A stretch of DNA of 64,000 nt from Aeromicrobium massiliense JC14 (GTDB lineage Bacteria; Actinomycetota; Actinomycetes; Propionibacteriales; Nocardioidaceae): the NCBI RefSeq assembly GCF_000312105.1, contig NZ_HE978638.1, positions 62,001-126,000 on the forward strand, given 5' to 3'. The position numbers and the translations under genes are program-made. How positions within the stretch are numbered: the first letter of the stretch is position 1; the number at the start of each line of letters is the position of its first letter. Below are positions 27,192 through 34,681 of this stretch, piece after piece. The notes below the pieces were generated by a model. It ran no database searches. It had not been told where the DNA came from and worked only from the letters and a program-made list of their open reading frames with translations.

Positions 27192-27530
27192 TCAGTCGAA
27201 CAGCTCTCCGAGCCAGTGGCCCTTGCGCTTCTTGTAGCCGCCGCCGTAGTGACGCTTGTCGGAGTCGTCGTAGTAGCGGCCGCCGTACGCGGGCTGCTGG
27301 TAGGCCGGCGGCTGGCTGTACGACGGAGCCGCCGGCCGCGCGGGCGGGGCCTGCGGAGCGGGGGCGGGCGGGGCAGGCGGAGTGGCCGGGGCCTCGGCGG
27401 CCACGCGGTCGAGGATCTTGTCGAGCTCGCCTCGGTCGAGCCACACGCCTCGGCACTCGGGGCAGTAGTCGATCTCGATCCCGGATCGCTCGCTCATGGT
27501 CAGGGTCGCGCCATCGATGGGGCACTTCAT
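27192..27530 (-). CDS. TFIIB-type zinc-ribbon protein
   Basis: 112 residues. The N-terminal ribbon reads MKCPIDGATL and YCPECRGVWLDRGELDK, giving a CPxD...CPxC zinc site. It is followed by a Pro/Ala-rich linker and a Tyr/Lys-rich tail (YYDDSDKRHYGGGYKKRKG). ATG at 27530 follows AAGGAGGT; an upstream in-frame start at 27575 would add residues not seen in the family. Function unknown. Confidence 0.88.
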   Translation of the reverse strand: MKCPIDGATLTMSERSGIEIDYCPECRGVWLDRGELDKILDRVAAEAPATPPAPPAPAPQAPPARPAAPSYSQPPAYQQPAYGGRYYDDSDKRHYGGGYKKRKGHWLGELFD

Positions 27531-27582
27531 CAGGGTGGTACCTCCTTGCCGGGTCAACGCTCGGACGGGGCCCATGGTTCCG

Positions 27583-27822
27583 TCACCACGGGAGCATTCC
27601 GCGGCGCTCCGCGGCGTCCAGCAGGGCGCGGGCCGCGGCGCGGGTGAGCAGTATGGCGGTGCCGAGCATGACGAACCAGGCGGCGACGACCGCGGCGGGG
27701 TGCGCCCAGCCCAGGCCGAGCGCCTGCTCGGTGCTCATCACCAGCACGGTGATGGCCACCCAGCCGACGGCGAAGAACCGGGCGGCGTCCAGCAGCATCC
27801 GGAGCGGGGTGGGGCGGGTCAC
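27583..27822 (-). CDS. Small two-helix membrane protein
   Basis: 79 residues from a GTG start. Two membrane helices (FFAVGWVAITVLVMS, about 17-31, and HPAAVVAAWFVMLGTAILL, about 41-59) flank a short loop, with a basic C terminus. No recognised family. It lies between paiB-like and zinc-ribbon genes on the same strand. Confidence 0.65.
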   Translation of the reverse strand: MTRPTPLRMLLDAARFFAVGWVAITVLVMSTEQALGLGWAHPAAVVAAWFVMLGTAILLTRAAARALLDAAERRGMLPW

Positions 27823-27872
27823 GTCTCGACGGTACGTCCGTCGGCGACGACGTGCCCGCCCAGCCGTCCGGC

Positions 27873-28487
27873 TCAGGACTCCATGGCGTCGGCGACCGCG
27901 GACGCGCGCGGGTCGGCCTCGTCGCGCAGGCCGTCGACCACGCCGGCGCGGTCGGCGTCGGAGCGGTTCTGGCTGTACTTGCGCTTGGCCTCGACCCGCT
28001 CCACGGTCAGCTCGACGCCGACGATCGCCCGCAGCATGCCGGACGTGTAGCGCTCGGGCGCGTCGGTGACCGCCCACGGCTCGGGGCGCGGCTGCTCGTG
28101 CCGGTCGGTCAGCCGGGTGACGGCCTCACGCACCCAGTCGACGTCGTCGTGGACGCGGACGGTGCCCGTGAGGTGCACCGACTCGTAGTTCCAGGTCGGC
28201 ACGACCTTGCCGTGCTCGGCCTTGCTGGCGTACCAGCTGGGCGACACGTAGGCCTGCGGCCCGGTGACGACGAGCAGCGCCTTCGTGGGCTCGAGCAGCG
28301 TCCGCCAGTGGTCGTTGGCGCGCGCCATGTGGGCGACGACGGTGTCGCCGTCCCAGAGCACGGGCAGCAGCGTGGCGACCGGGTAGCCGTCGGGCGCGAC
28401 GGTCACCAGCTCGGCGGTGCCGAGGACGGCGACCATGGCGCGGACCTGGGACTCGTCGTCGACGGCGTTCGGGGCGGGCACGTACAT
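27873..28487 (-). CDS. PaiB-like FMN-binding protein
   Basis: 204 residues. Flavin-binding split-barrel related to Bacillus PaiB: MYVPAPNAVDDES, ATLLPVLWDGDTVVAHMARAN, YVSPSWYASK, VPTWNYESVHLTGTVRV and KYSQNRSDADR, which are the hallmark segments. PaiB is described as a negative regulator of sporulation and protease genes; here that role is not established. Probably leaderless with TACGCT 6 bases before the ATG. Confidence 0.92.
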   Translation of the reverse strand: MYVPAPNAVDDESQVRAMVAVLGTAELVTVAPDGYPVATLLPVLWDGDTVVAHMARANDHWRTLLEPTKALLVVTGPQAYVSPSWYASKAEHGKVVPTWNYESVHLTGTVRVHDDVDWVREAVTRLTDRHEQPRPEPWAVTDAPERYTSGMLRAIVGVELTVERVEAKRKYSQNRSDADRAGVVDGLRDEADPRASAVADAMES

Positions 28488-28493
28488 GGGACG

Positions 28494-28499
28494 AGCGTA
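28494..28499 (-). promoter_or_regulatory. -10 element, probable leaderless start
   Basis: TACGCT on the minus strand, 6 bases before the ATG of the PaiB-like gene. Confidence 0.5.
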
Positions 28500-28553
28500 G
28501 AGACCCGTCGCGCGGGCCGGGAGAGCGTCCCGCGCGGTGGCCAGAGAGAGTCG

Positions 28554-28635
28554 GAGAACGCCGAAGGCCCCGACCGTGTGGTCGGGGCCTTCGTCTAGTG
28601 CGCCATCAGGGACTAGAACCCCGAACCCGTTGATT
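28554..28635. repeat. Left copy of the tRNA-Lys attachment repeat
   Basis: 82 bases that match 31305-31386 at 78 positions. The right-hand copy is the 3' part of an intact tRNA-Lys plus the terminator behind it; this copy has no 5' tRNA half. Such a duplication is the expected scar of integration at a tRNA 3' end. Confidence 0.85.
28564..28591. terminator. Duplicated tRNA-Lys terminator
   Basis: 12-bp perfect stem AAGGCCCCGACC / GGTCGGGGCCTT with GTGT loop, the left-repeat copy of the hairpin downstream of tRNA-Lys. Confidence 0.8.
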
Positions 28636-29140
28636 GATCCGGCGCACTCAGAGACAGCCGGTGTGCAGCAATCGGGTCCGGGTTCGGTGCCTCCTTCACG
28701 TCCATGGCGAAGACGTGCAAGGCCTGCGATCCGACCTGTCCGCACGGTGTCCCTGGAACGGTGCCGACATTCGGGAGGGTCACCGAGGTGAGGCGGTCGG
28801 TGGAGTCGATCCCCTGGGACCTGAGGTCGAACCGCAGGACGTACAGATAGGCCTTGGGCTGATCGGACGGCGCTCTCACGGGGACGACCTCGACCGCGTG
28901 GTGTACTCCGGTCGGGTTCTGGTCCAACCAGAGCGGCACGCGGGGCGTCTGGAAGTCTTTCGGCGCGTTCGCGTTCTCGATGGTCACCCCGACCGTGATT
29001 GCTCGAGAGGTGCTCTCGTCGATGGGCATGCACGTCGCGGTCACCAGCAGGTCGACGTAGCGGCCGGTCGTCTTCTCGGGGAGAGCGATGGTCTGACCGT
29101 TGGCAACCGTGTTGTCTGCCTTGATCGACCCGGCCAACAG
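28613..29140 (-). pseudogene. C-terminal fragment of a secreted-type protein
   Basis: The frame stays open on the minus strand up to 29341, but its upstream part overlaps RHS coding sequence on the other strand, so the real remnant ends near 29140. The fragment (about 175 residues, from SIKADNTVANGQTIALPEK) looks like beta-sandwich sequence and ends with RLTSVTLPNVG and ALHVFAMDV, a pattern reminiscent of C-terminal domains of secreted actinobacterial hydrolases. Its 5' end is missing and its last six codons come from the attachment repeat, where the stop (TAG) lies. Identity of the parent protein is uncertain. Confidence 0.5.
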
Positions 29141-30227
29141 CTGGGCGGTCACGCGGCGGTACCTCGACCCGTACGGCAACACGCTGAAACCCTCGGCCGG
29201 GTCGCCCGGCGTCCTGCCGGGGACGCGGTCCTTCCTGAACAAGCCGGTGAACCCGACCACGGCTCTGGTCGACATGGGCGCGCGCCAGTACGACGCCCTG
29301 ACGGGCCAGTTCCTGAGCGTCGACCCGATCGTGGAGGGCACGAGCGCGCAGCAGGCTCAGGGCTATACCTACGCCAACAACAATCCTGTGACGTTCGCGG
29401 ACCCCTCGGGGCTGTTGTTCGGCTCGATCGTCAAGGCTGTCTCCTCTGCGGCGAAGTCGGTCGCGAAGACGGTCTCGTCGGCTGTCAGCTCGACCTACAG
29501 GGCGGTCAAGAGCGTCGCGACCTCCGTGATGCAGCCCGTGGTCGACCTGGTGCAGTCGGCGGCCCGGGCGTACTCGTCGGGGGTGCAGGCGGCCTACCGG
29601 GGGACGGCGTCATCAGTGTCGAACTCGTGGAACTCGGTGCGGTCCGGCGCTACCCAGGTGGTGGCTCAGGCGAAGACCCTCGTCAAGAAGGTCGACGTCG
29701 TCGGGTCGGCCCTGAAGAAGGTGGCGGTCGAGTCCTACAACTTCGCCATCGGGGACATGATCCGGGCGTGTTCGGGGGGCATCTCGTTGAGCTGCGGCGC
29801 CGAGCTCGCGATGATGACGCCGTGGGGCAAGTTCGCCAAGGCGGGCAAGCTGGCGTTCAAGGTCGCGGGCAAGGCCGACGACGCCATCGGCGCCACACGG
29901 AGCATGGCCGCGAACGCAGCAGACGATGTCGCGTCGGCGTCGAATAAGATCTACTCAAGCCGCGCTCTCCAGCGGATGGCGGATGAGCCAGGGCCGTTCC
30001 ACAACTTTCCTGGGTCGTTCGACGACACTATCTTCTCCCAGGGCAAGAGGACGGTCGTGCCGAATTACTTCAACAAGGCAAAGTCGAACCTCGGGAACGA
30101 CTCGATCCAGTACAGGCTGCCCGGCTCCTTGAACGGCCGCGCGGGCACTTACGAGATCTTCACCAGACCTTCGGTGAGCGGCCGAACCGAGCTGACCATG
30201 CACCGATTCTTCCGCCCGGATCACTGA
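29100..30227 (+). pseudogene. 5'-truncated RHS-repeat protein with C-terminal toxin-like domain
   Basis: Recognisable RHS core begins near VTRRYLDPYGN (about 29145) and includes the associated-core signature ARQYDALTGQFLSVDP and YTYANNNPVTFADPSGL. Normal RHS proteins have over 1000 residues before this point; all are missing, and the only available start is an unconvincing TTG at 29100. After the core comes an Ala/Ser/Val-rich linker and a distinct last 90 residues (RALQRMADEPGPFHNFP, then INGR-like SLNGRAGTYEIF and TMHRFFRPDH), which resembles nuclease-type polymorphic toxin tips. The stop overlaps the next gene (TGATG). Confidence 0.8.
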
Positions 30228-30778
30228 TGATCACGCACAGCCACTTCGCCTCGGAGTTCGACGTCGCGGTCGTGGAATACGCGGCCGAGACCCCAGATCG
30301 CATGTTCTCGGCCGACGGTGCAGGGTCACGCGCGGTTCTGGTCGCCGTCGAGCCCTGGGGCGAGCCGACCTGGACCGCATCCTTCGCCGGCTCCGACCCC
30401 GGTCGACGCGCGCTGACGGGGCTCTTTGGTACGCCCAGCCCGACCGGGCTTTGCGTCGTCGAGCGCGGAACCGCGTTCTTGGGAGACGTAGTTGAGCCAG
30501 AGGGCTTCGAGGTGGTTGCAACGCCCGGCCCGGTCGTGGCTGCCGAGGAACTGGTTGTCGGAGCGAAGCTCCTGCTCGTGACTCCGTGGGCGATCACTGC
30601 CGTTGGCGCGAGCGGCGTCCAGTGGACCACTCCGCGGATCGCGGTCGACGGGCTACGCGTCGACGAGGCCAGCGACGGCTGGCTCAGGGGAGTTGCTGAC
30701 CCTGGCGACGACGAACCACGCGACTTCGCCATCGACCTGTCCACCGGCCGGGTAACCGGCGGGGCGGCAATCGTCTGA
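30227..30778 (+). CDS. Probable immunity protein for the RHS toxin tip
   Basis: 183 residues, soluble, acidic, no signal peptide and no domain I can name with certainty. The C-terminal part (RIAVDGLRVDEA, then FAIDLSTGRVTGG) has the beta-rich look common among immunity proteins of polymorphic toxins. It begins on the last base of the RHS stop codon, so it is translationally coupled to the toxin tip, the position expected for an immunity gene. Intact, unlike its partner. Function is inferred from position. Confidence 0.6.
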   Translation: MITHSHFASEFDVAVVEYAAETPDRMFSADGAGSRAVLVAVEPWGEPTWTASFAGSDPGRRALTGLFGTPSPTGLCVVERGTAFLGDVVEPEGFEVVATPGPVVAAEELVVGAKLLLVTPWAITAVGASGVQWTTPRIAVDGLRVDEASDGWLRGVADPGDDEPRDFAIDLSTGRVTGGAAIV

Positions 30779-31229
30779 TTAGCTGGCTTGTCCGCTGGAG
30801 GCTCGGCGGGCGTGGTGGCGCAGCAGGGCGCCTTCGATGAAGGCGGCGACGTGCTCTTGCTCGTCGGGGGGTGAACTGGTCGACGGCTTCGAGCTTGAGC
30901 CGCAGGGTGGAGTTCTTGGGGCCGCATTCGTCGTCGTCGTAGAGGAGCGAGTCAGCGCTGACGCTGAGCGCGAGCGCAAGTGCGCGGAGGACGTCAAGGG
31001 TGGGCTGGCTGGTGCCGGCCTCGTAGCGACGGATCTGGGTGACGTGGGCGCCGGAGCGTTCGGCGAGTTGCTGCTGGGTGAGCGACTGTGACTTGCGCGC
31101 GGCGAAAAGGCGGGTGGCGAAGTTGGCCCCAGCGAACTCCGCAGCAAAATCGAGGTACCCCTCGACGGTGGCGATCTGTGGCCAGCTTCGACGTGGCGCG
31201 CTGAGCCTGCCGCCAGGGACGTCGATCAA
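30779..31229 (-). pseudogene. XRE-family regulator with a frameshift
   Basis: The helix-turn-helix part is clear (RKSQSLTQQQLAERSGAHV, then IRRYEAGTSQPTLDVLRALA). The frame runs correctly to LRLKLEAVDQFTP and then leaves the family pattern. Removing one base from the C6 run on the minus strand (plus-strand G run, 30866-30871) restores the expected ending PDEQEHVAAFIEGALLRHHAR, with its own stop at 30779-30781. Uncorrected, translation runs on to 30684 inside the immunity gene. Either a real mutation or a homopolymer sequencing error. The start is uncertain: TTG at 31229 is the only clear one. Confidence 0.75.
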
Positions 31230-31250
31230 CGAGGTCGCGAAGCGTTGATC
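31224..31250. promoter_or_regulatory. Operator-like dyad at the XRE gene start
   Basis: GATCAACG and CGTTGATC, perfect 8-base inverted arms 11 bases apart, overlap the presumed start of the XRE regulator. Autoregulation is the obvious inference. Confidence 0.45.
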
Positions 31251-31304
31251 AGCGTTGTCGAAGGTCGACGCAAAGTTTGACGTTCGGCGCCGATGGCGTC
31301 GGCC

Positions 31305-31422
<118 letters not shown>

Positions 31423-31519
31423 GCGAGAAAGAACACTAGCAGGGCCACCCTGAGGGGGTGAAATCGGGGGCCTGTGACCTGCGTTTCACCCTCTGCCGCC
31501 AGGGGTATCGGGCAGATCG

Positions 31520-32163
31520 ATGACCGACGACGCGCGTCCCTGGGTGCCCGGCTCGGGCGGCATGACCGCCCTGCGCCGGGCGGCGCCGGGCTGCCGCGGC
31601 TGTGAGCTGTACCGCGACGCGACGCAGGTCGTCTTCTCCGACGGTCCGGCCCGGGCGAGGCTCGTGCTCGTCGGCGAGCAGCCCGGCGACCACGAGGACC
31701 GCGAGGGTGAGCCGTTCGTCGGTCCGGCCGGACGCCTGTCGACGCCATGCTCGAGGAGGCGGGCATCGTCCGCGAGGACGTCTACCTGACCAACGCGGTC
31801 AAGCACTTCCGTCACCACGTGGTCGGCAAGCGGCGCATCCACGACAAGCCGGCCATCGCGCACGTGAAGGCCTGTCACCCGTGGTTGGAGGCCGAGCTCG
31901 AGGTGGTCCGGCCCGAGGTGGTGGTCGCGCTGGGTGCCACGGCGGCCCGCGCCGTGACAGGGCGGTCGGTGACGATCGGTGAGGTGCGCGGGAAGCCGCT
32001 CGACGACGCGCTCGAGGTCGGCGGCTCGTCCGTGCCGGTGCTCGTGACGGTGCACCCGTCGAGCCTGCTGCGGCTGCGTGACCACGACGAGCGGGAGGCG
32101 GGACGAGCCGCGTTCGTGGACGACCTCAGAGCAGCAACGGCCCTTCTCGCAGAACCGGCCTAG
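31520..32163 (+). pseudogene. udgX: UdgX-type uracil-DNA glycosylase, frameshifted
   Basis: UdgX excises uracil and cross-links to the abasic site through a His in KRRIH, which is present here (VGKRRIHDKP). The 5' part codes GEQPGDHEDREGEPFVGPAGR in one frame; the 3' part, starting MLEEAGIVREDVYLTNAVK, lies in another. Family proteins read GRLLDAMLEEAG at this point, and adding a single base between 31738 and 31739 (CTG|C|TCGACGCC) restores exactly that. A one-base deletion or an assembly error is therefore likely. All catalytic motifs survive in the corrected frame. Confidence 0.85.
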
Positions 32164-32852
32164 CGACGCTGGCGGGTGCGCTCGCCGGCCTCGTCGGCGG
32201 CCACCGCGACCTCGGGGTGCACCGGTCGCGTGCCGGCGGCCTCCTCGTCCTCGTGCACCTTGCGCCGCAGCCGACCCATGCCGGGCAGGCGGAGCACGAG
32301 CTCGTTGAGCTCGGTGACCACGTCGAGCAGCTGGTGCATGTCCGGGGCGACCGACTGCAGGTTGGCCAGCATCGGCATGAGGTCCTTCTCGAGGGCCTCC
32401 GCCAGACGGGGCAGCTTGTCGATCATCTCGACGGCGGCGGCGACCTCGTGCTCGCCGGTGGTCCGGGCCAGGGTCTGCAGCGTGGGCTGCAGCGCCTGGA
32501 TGCTGGGCTCGAGGGAGTCGACCAGTGCGGCTGCCCGCTGGGCGGTCGGCTCGGCGCTGGCGACGGTGCCGGCGCTGCGCACGATGAGCTCGTTGGCCTC
32601 GTCGAGGGTGCGCTCGGTCCGCGCCACCAGCGCGTCGGCGGACTCGCGGGTGTGCTCGACGCCCGCGATGAGGGCGTCCGCCGCCTTGCGGGTCTGCTCG
32701 ATGCCGCTGATGAGCACGTCGGCCCGGTCGACCAGCTGCTCGGCAGCCTCCAGCAGCCGCAGCACCCGGGGGATGGACGTCACGGCGTCCTGCAGCAGCG
32801 CGGGCGCGACGCCGGCCGCGGCGACCAGGTCGCGCGGGTCGGGCAGCCTCAT
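32160..32852 (-). CDS. Coiled-coil protein of unknown function
   Basis: 230 residues, almost entirely helical. Heptad-like repeats (LISGIEQTRKAADALIAGVEH region, then TRESADALVARTERTLDEAN) occupy residues 40-110, followed by a Leu-rich helix and a charged tail. No signal peptide and no membrane helix. It overlaps the nonapeptide-repeat gene by 4 bases (ATGA), so both are translated together. Its stop overlaps that of udgX on the other strand. A structural or scaffold role together with the repeat protein is a guess. Confidence 0.78.
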   Translation of the reverse strand: MRLPDPRDLVAAAGVAPALLQDAVTSIPRVLRLLEAAEQLVDRADVLISGIEQTRKAADALIAGVEHTRESADALVARTERTLDEANELIVRSAGTVASAEPTAQRAAALVDSLEPSIQALQPTLQTLARTTGEHEVAAAVEMIDKLPRLAEALEKDLMPMLANLQSVAPDMHQLLDVVTELNELVLRLPGMGRLRRKVHEDEEAAGTRPVHPEVAVAADEAGERTRQRR

Positions 32853-33130
32853 CGGGCCGCTCGCTGACGCCAGCCGGAGCGCGTCCGGTCGCTCAGCGCC
32901 GAGAAGATCGAGAAGCGCGAGCCGAAGGAGAACGCCGAGAAGAGCGAGGCGAACGACGCGAAGGACCCGATGGACAACACCGAGTGGCTGGAGCCGATGG
33001 ACAGGATGCTGTGGTGCGACCCGATCGACAGGATGCTCTGGTGCGAGGCGAACGAGAGGATCGACTGGCTCGACAGGCGTGACCGCAGCGAGGAGTCGTC
33101 GGGGGCGCAGCAGTCGGGGACGTGGCTCAC
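32849..33130 (-). CDS. Nonapeptide-repeat protein (SxxSILSIG repeats)
   Basis: 93 residues. Residues 20-55 are four clear nine-residue units, SSQSILSFA, SHQSILSIG, SHHSILSIG, SSHSVLSIG, continuing as three degenerate Phe/Ser-rich units to about residue 80. The N terminus has a Cys pair (PDCCAPDD), the C terminus is basic. A regular Ser/Ile/Leu/Gly spacing suggests a small beta-solenoid or self-assembling fold. The GTG start has TAGGTT 6 bases upstream (leaderless). I recall similar SILSIGS repeats in other actinobacterial hypotheticals but know no function. Confidence 0.75.
   Translation of the reverse strand: MSHVPDCCAPDDSSLRSRLSSQSILSFASHQSILSIGSHHSILSIGSSHSVLSIGSFASFASLFSAFSFGSRFSIFSALSDRTRSGWRQRAAR
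32966..33073 (-). repeat. 27-bp tandem repeats inside the nonapeptide-repeat gene
   Basis: Four in-frame units of 27 bases encode the SxxSILSIG repeats; units two and three are the most alike at DNA level (plus strand GACAGGATGCT repeats at 27-base distance). Confidence 0.7.
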
Positions 33131-33136
33131 CGGGCC

Positions 33137-33142
33137 AACCTA
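33137..33142 (-). promoter_or_regulatory. -10 element of the repeat/coiled-coil operon
   Basis: TAGGTT on the minus strand, 6 bases before the GTG start at 33130. Confidence 0.5.
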
Positions 33143-33250
33143 CTGCCGCGGCCCCGGCCCCGCGATCCCTCGCCGCCGGCCCGCGGGAACGTGCTCGCCG
33201 AGGCCCGTCCCAGGAGGACCGCCTCGGCGGATGCTGCTTGACTGGTGGGC

Positions 33251-34093
33251 ATGAGCCACTCCGGTGACGACGACACGATCATCCAGGGCGCCGTCCCGGC
33301 CGAGCAGGTCGGCGACTACGACGTCGCCTCGCCGGAGTCGCGGACCCTCGTGACCGTGGTGGGCACGATCCTCGGTGCGCTCGTGCTGGTGGGCGTGTTC
33401 CTGCTCGTCTCGCTCGCGATGCGCGACACCCGGGTCGAGTCGCAGGTGATCGACCTCGACGGCTCCGCCCAGGTGGTCCTGCAGGCGACCAACGCCGACG
33501 TGCGGCTCGTGCCCGGCGACGGCGAGGACATCCGCGTGCGGGCCGAGGTGGACGAGAGCCTGCTGAGCACCGACTTCGAGCTCCGTCGCAGCGGCGACGC
33601 CATCGCGGTGGCCGCCGACTGCATCACCTGGCTGTCGCCCGGGTGTGGCGCCGAGGTGACCGTCGAGGTGCCCGACGGCGTGCCGGTCGAGGTGACCACG
33701 ACGTCCGGCCGCGCCGAGGTGCGCGACCTCGAGACCGACGTCCTCGTCCGCACCGGCAGCGGCGACGTCGTCGTGGGCGGGAAGCTCGCCACGGTGTCCG
33801 TCACGACCGGCTCCGGCTCGGTGAGCTCGCGCGACCTGGACGCCGTCGAGCTCAAGGTCGTGACCGGCAGCGGCGACGTGGACGCGGTGCTCGTCGAGCA
33901 GCCCTACGCGCTCGCGGTCAAGACCGACAGCGGCGACGTCGAGGCGACGCTGCCCGACGGCGAGCGCACCTACCAGGTGAAGACCAGCAGCGACGACGGC
34001 GACGTGACGTCCGACCTCGAGGACGACCCCGACGGCGAGGGGCTGGTGAGCCTGCAGAGCGACAGCGGCGACGTGACCCTGGCGGTGCGGTGA
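33251..34093 (+). CDS. Membrane-anchored DUF4097-type beta-repeat protein
   Basis: About 280 residues. A cytoplasmic N terminus of about 35 residues is followed by one membrane helix (VVGTILGALVLVGVFLLVSLA), then an extracytoplasmic beta-repeat region with recurring short motifs RTGSGDV, TTGSGSV, VTGSGDV, KTDSGDV and QSDSGDV spaced by about 20 residues. This is the pattern of the DUF4097 beta-helix-like family. ATG at 33251 was preferred over GTG at 33245. Function unknown; the stop overlaps the next gene. Confidence 0.85.
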   Translation: MSHSGDDDTIIQGAVPAEQVGDYDVASPESRTLVTVVGTILGALVLVGVFLLVSLAMRDTRVESQVIDLDGSAQVVLQATNADVRLVPGDGEDIRVRAEVDESLLSTDFELRRSGDAIAVAADCITWLSPGCGAEVTVEVPDGVPVEVTTTSGRAEVRDLETDVLVRTGSGDVVVGGKLATVSVTTGSGSVSSRDLDAVELKVVTGSGDVDAVLVEQPYALAVKTDSGDVEATLPDGERTYQVKTSSDDGDVTSDLEDDPDGEGLVSLQSDSGDVTLAVR

Positions 34094-34626
34094 GCGTCCT
34101 GGTCGTCAGCGCGACGAAGGCCGAGGCCGCGTACGTCCCTGACGGGCTCGACCTGCTCGTCTGCGGCGTGGGCAAGGTCGAGGCCGCCGTGCGCACCGGC
34201 GAGGCGATCGCCCGGCTGCGACCCGACCTCGTCGTGAACGTGGGCACCTGCGGGGCCCTGCGCGAGGGCGTCACCGGCCTCTTCGAGCCCTCGCTCGTGG
34301 TGAACCACGACTTCGACGCCGCCGGCATCCGTGCCCTCGGGTTCGACGTCGGCGACGAGCTCGAGGTGCCGGGAGGCGACGGCAGCGTGCTCGCCACCGG
34401 CGACCGGTTCGTCACCGACCCCGTCGTGCGCGACGGGCTCGCGCTCCGGGCCTCGCTGGTCGACATGGAGGGCTACGCGGTCGTCCGGGCCGCGCAGGCC
34501 GTCGGCGTCCCGGTGCGGCTGGCCAAGGTGGTCAGTGACGGGGCGGACGAGTCGGCGCTCGACTGGCCGTCGGTCGTCGACGGGTGCGCCCGCCGGCTGG
34601 GGGAGTGGCTCGCCGAGAGCGTCTGA
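34090..34626 (+). CDS. Nucleosidase/phosphorylase family protein (PNP-UDP fold)
   Basis: 178 residues, coupled by a GTGA overlap to the DUF4097 gene. Sequence follows the MTA/SAH nucleosidase or futalosine hydrolase type: VVSATKAEAAYVP, the loop VVNVGTCGALREGVTGL, VDMEGYAVVRAAQAVGVP with the ribose-contact Glu, and KVVSDGADESA with the purine-site Asp. It is shorter than canonical MtnN (about 230), so one or two strands are missing. The substrate is a purine nucleoside; which one is not clear. Confidence 0.85.
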   Translation: MSVLVVSATKAEAAYVPDGLDLLVCGVGKVEAAVRTGEAIARLRPDLVVNVGTCGALREGVTGLFEPSLVVNHDFDAAGIRALGFDVGDELEVPGGDGSVLATGDRFVTDPVVRDGLALRASLVDMEGYAVVRAAQAVGVPVRLAKVVSDGADESALDWPSVVDGCARRLGEWLAESV

Positions 34627-34637
34627 CCCGGACAGCA

Positions 34638-34673
34638 CGACGCCCCGCACCCGAGACCGGGTGCGGGGCGTCG
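34638..34673. terminator. Bidirectional terminator
   Basis: Perfect 16-bp stem (CGACGCCCCGCACCCG / CGGGTGCGGGGCGTCG) with AGAC loop between convergent genes. Confidence 0.85.
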
Positions 34674-34681
34674 CGCGTCCG

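Noticed and set aside
31456-31491. Inverted repeat GGGTGAAA / TTTCACCC between tRNA-Lys and udgX
   Set aside because: The 20-base loop and lack of clear promoter alignment make it too weak to call an operator.
32970-33254. Plus-strand frame with MDRMLWCDPIDRMLWCE repeats opposite the nonapeptide gene
   Set aside because: It is the complement of the 27-bp repeats. The minus strand has the leaderless promoter, the ATGA coupling and a repeat pattern known from other actinobacterial proteins.
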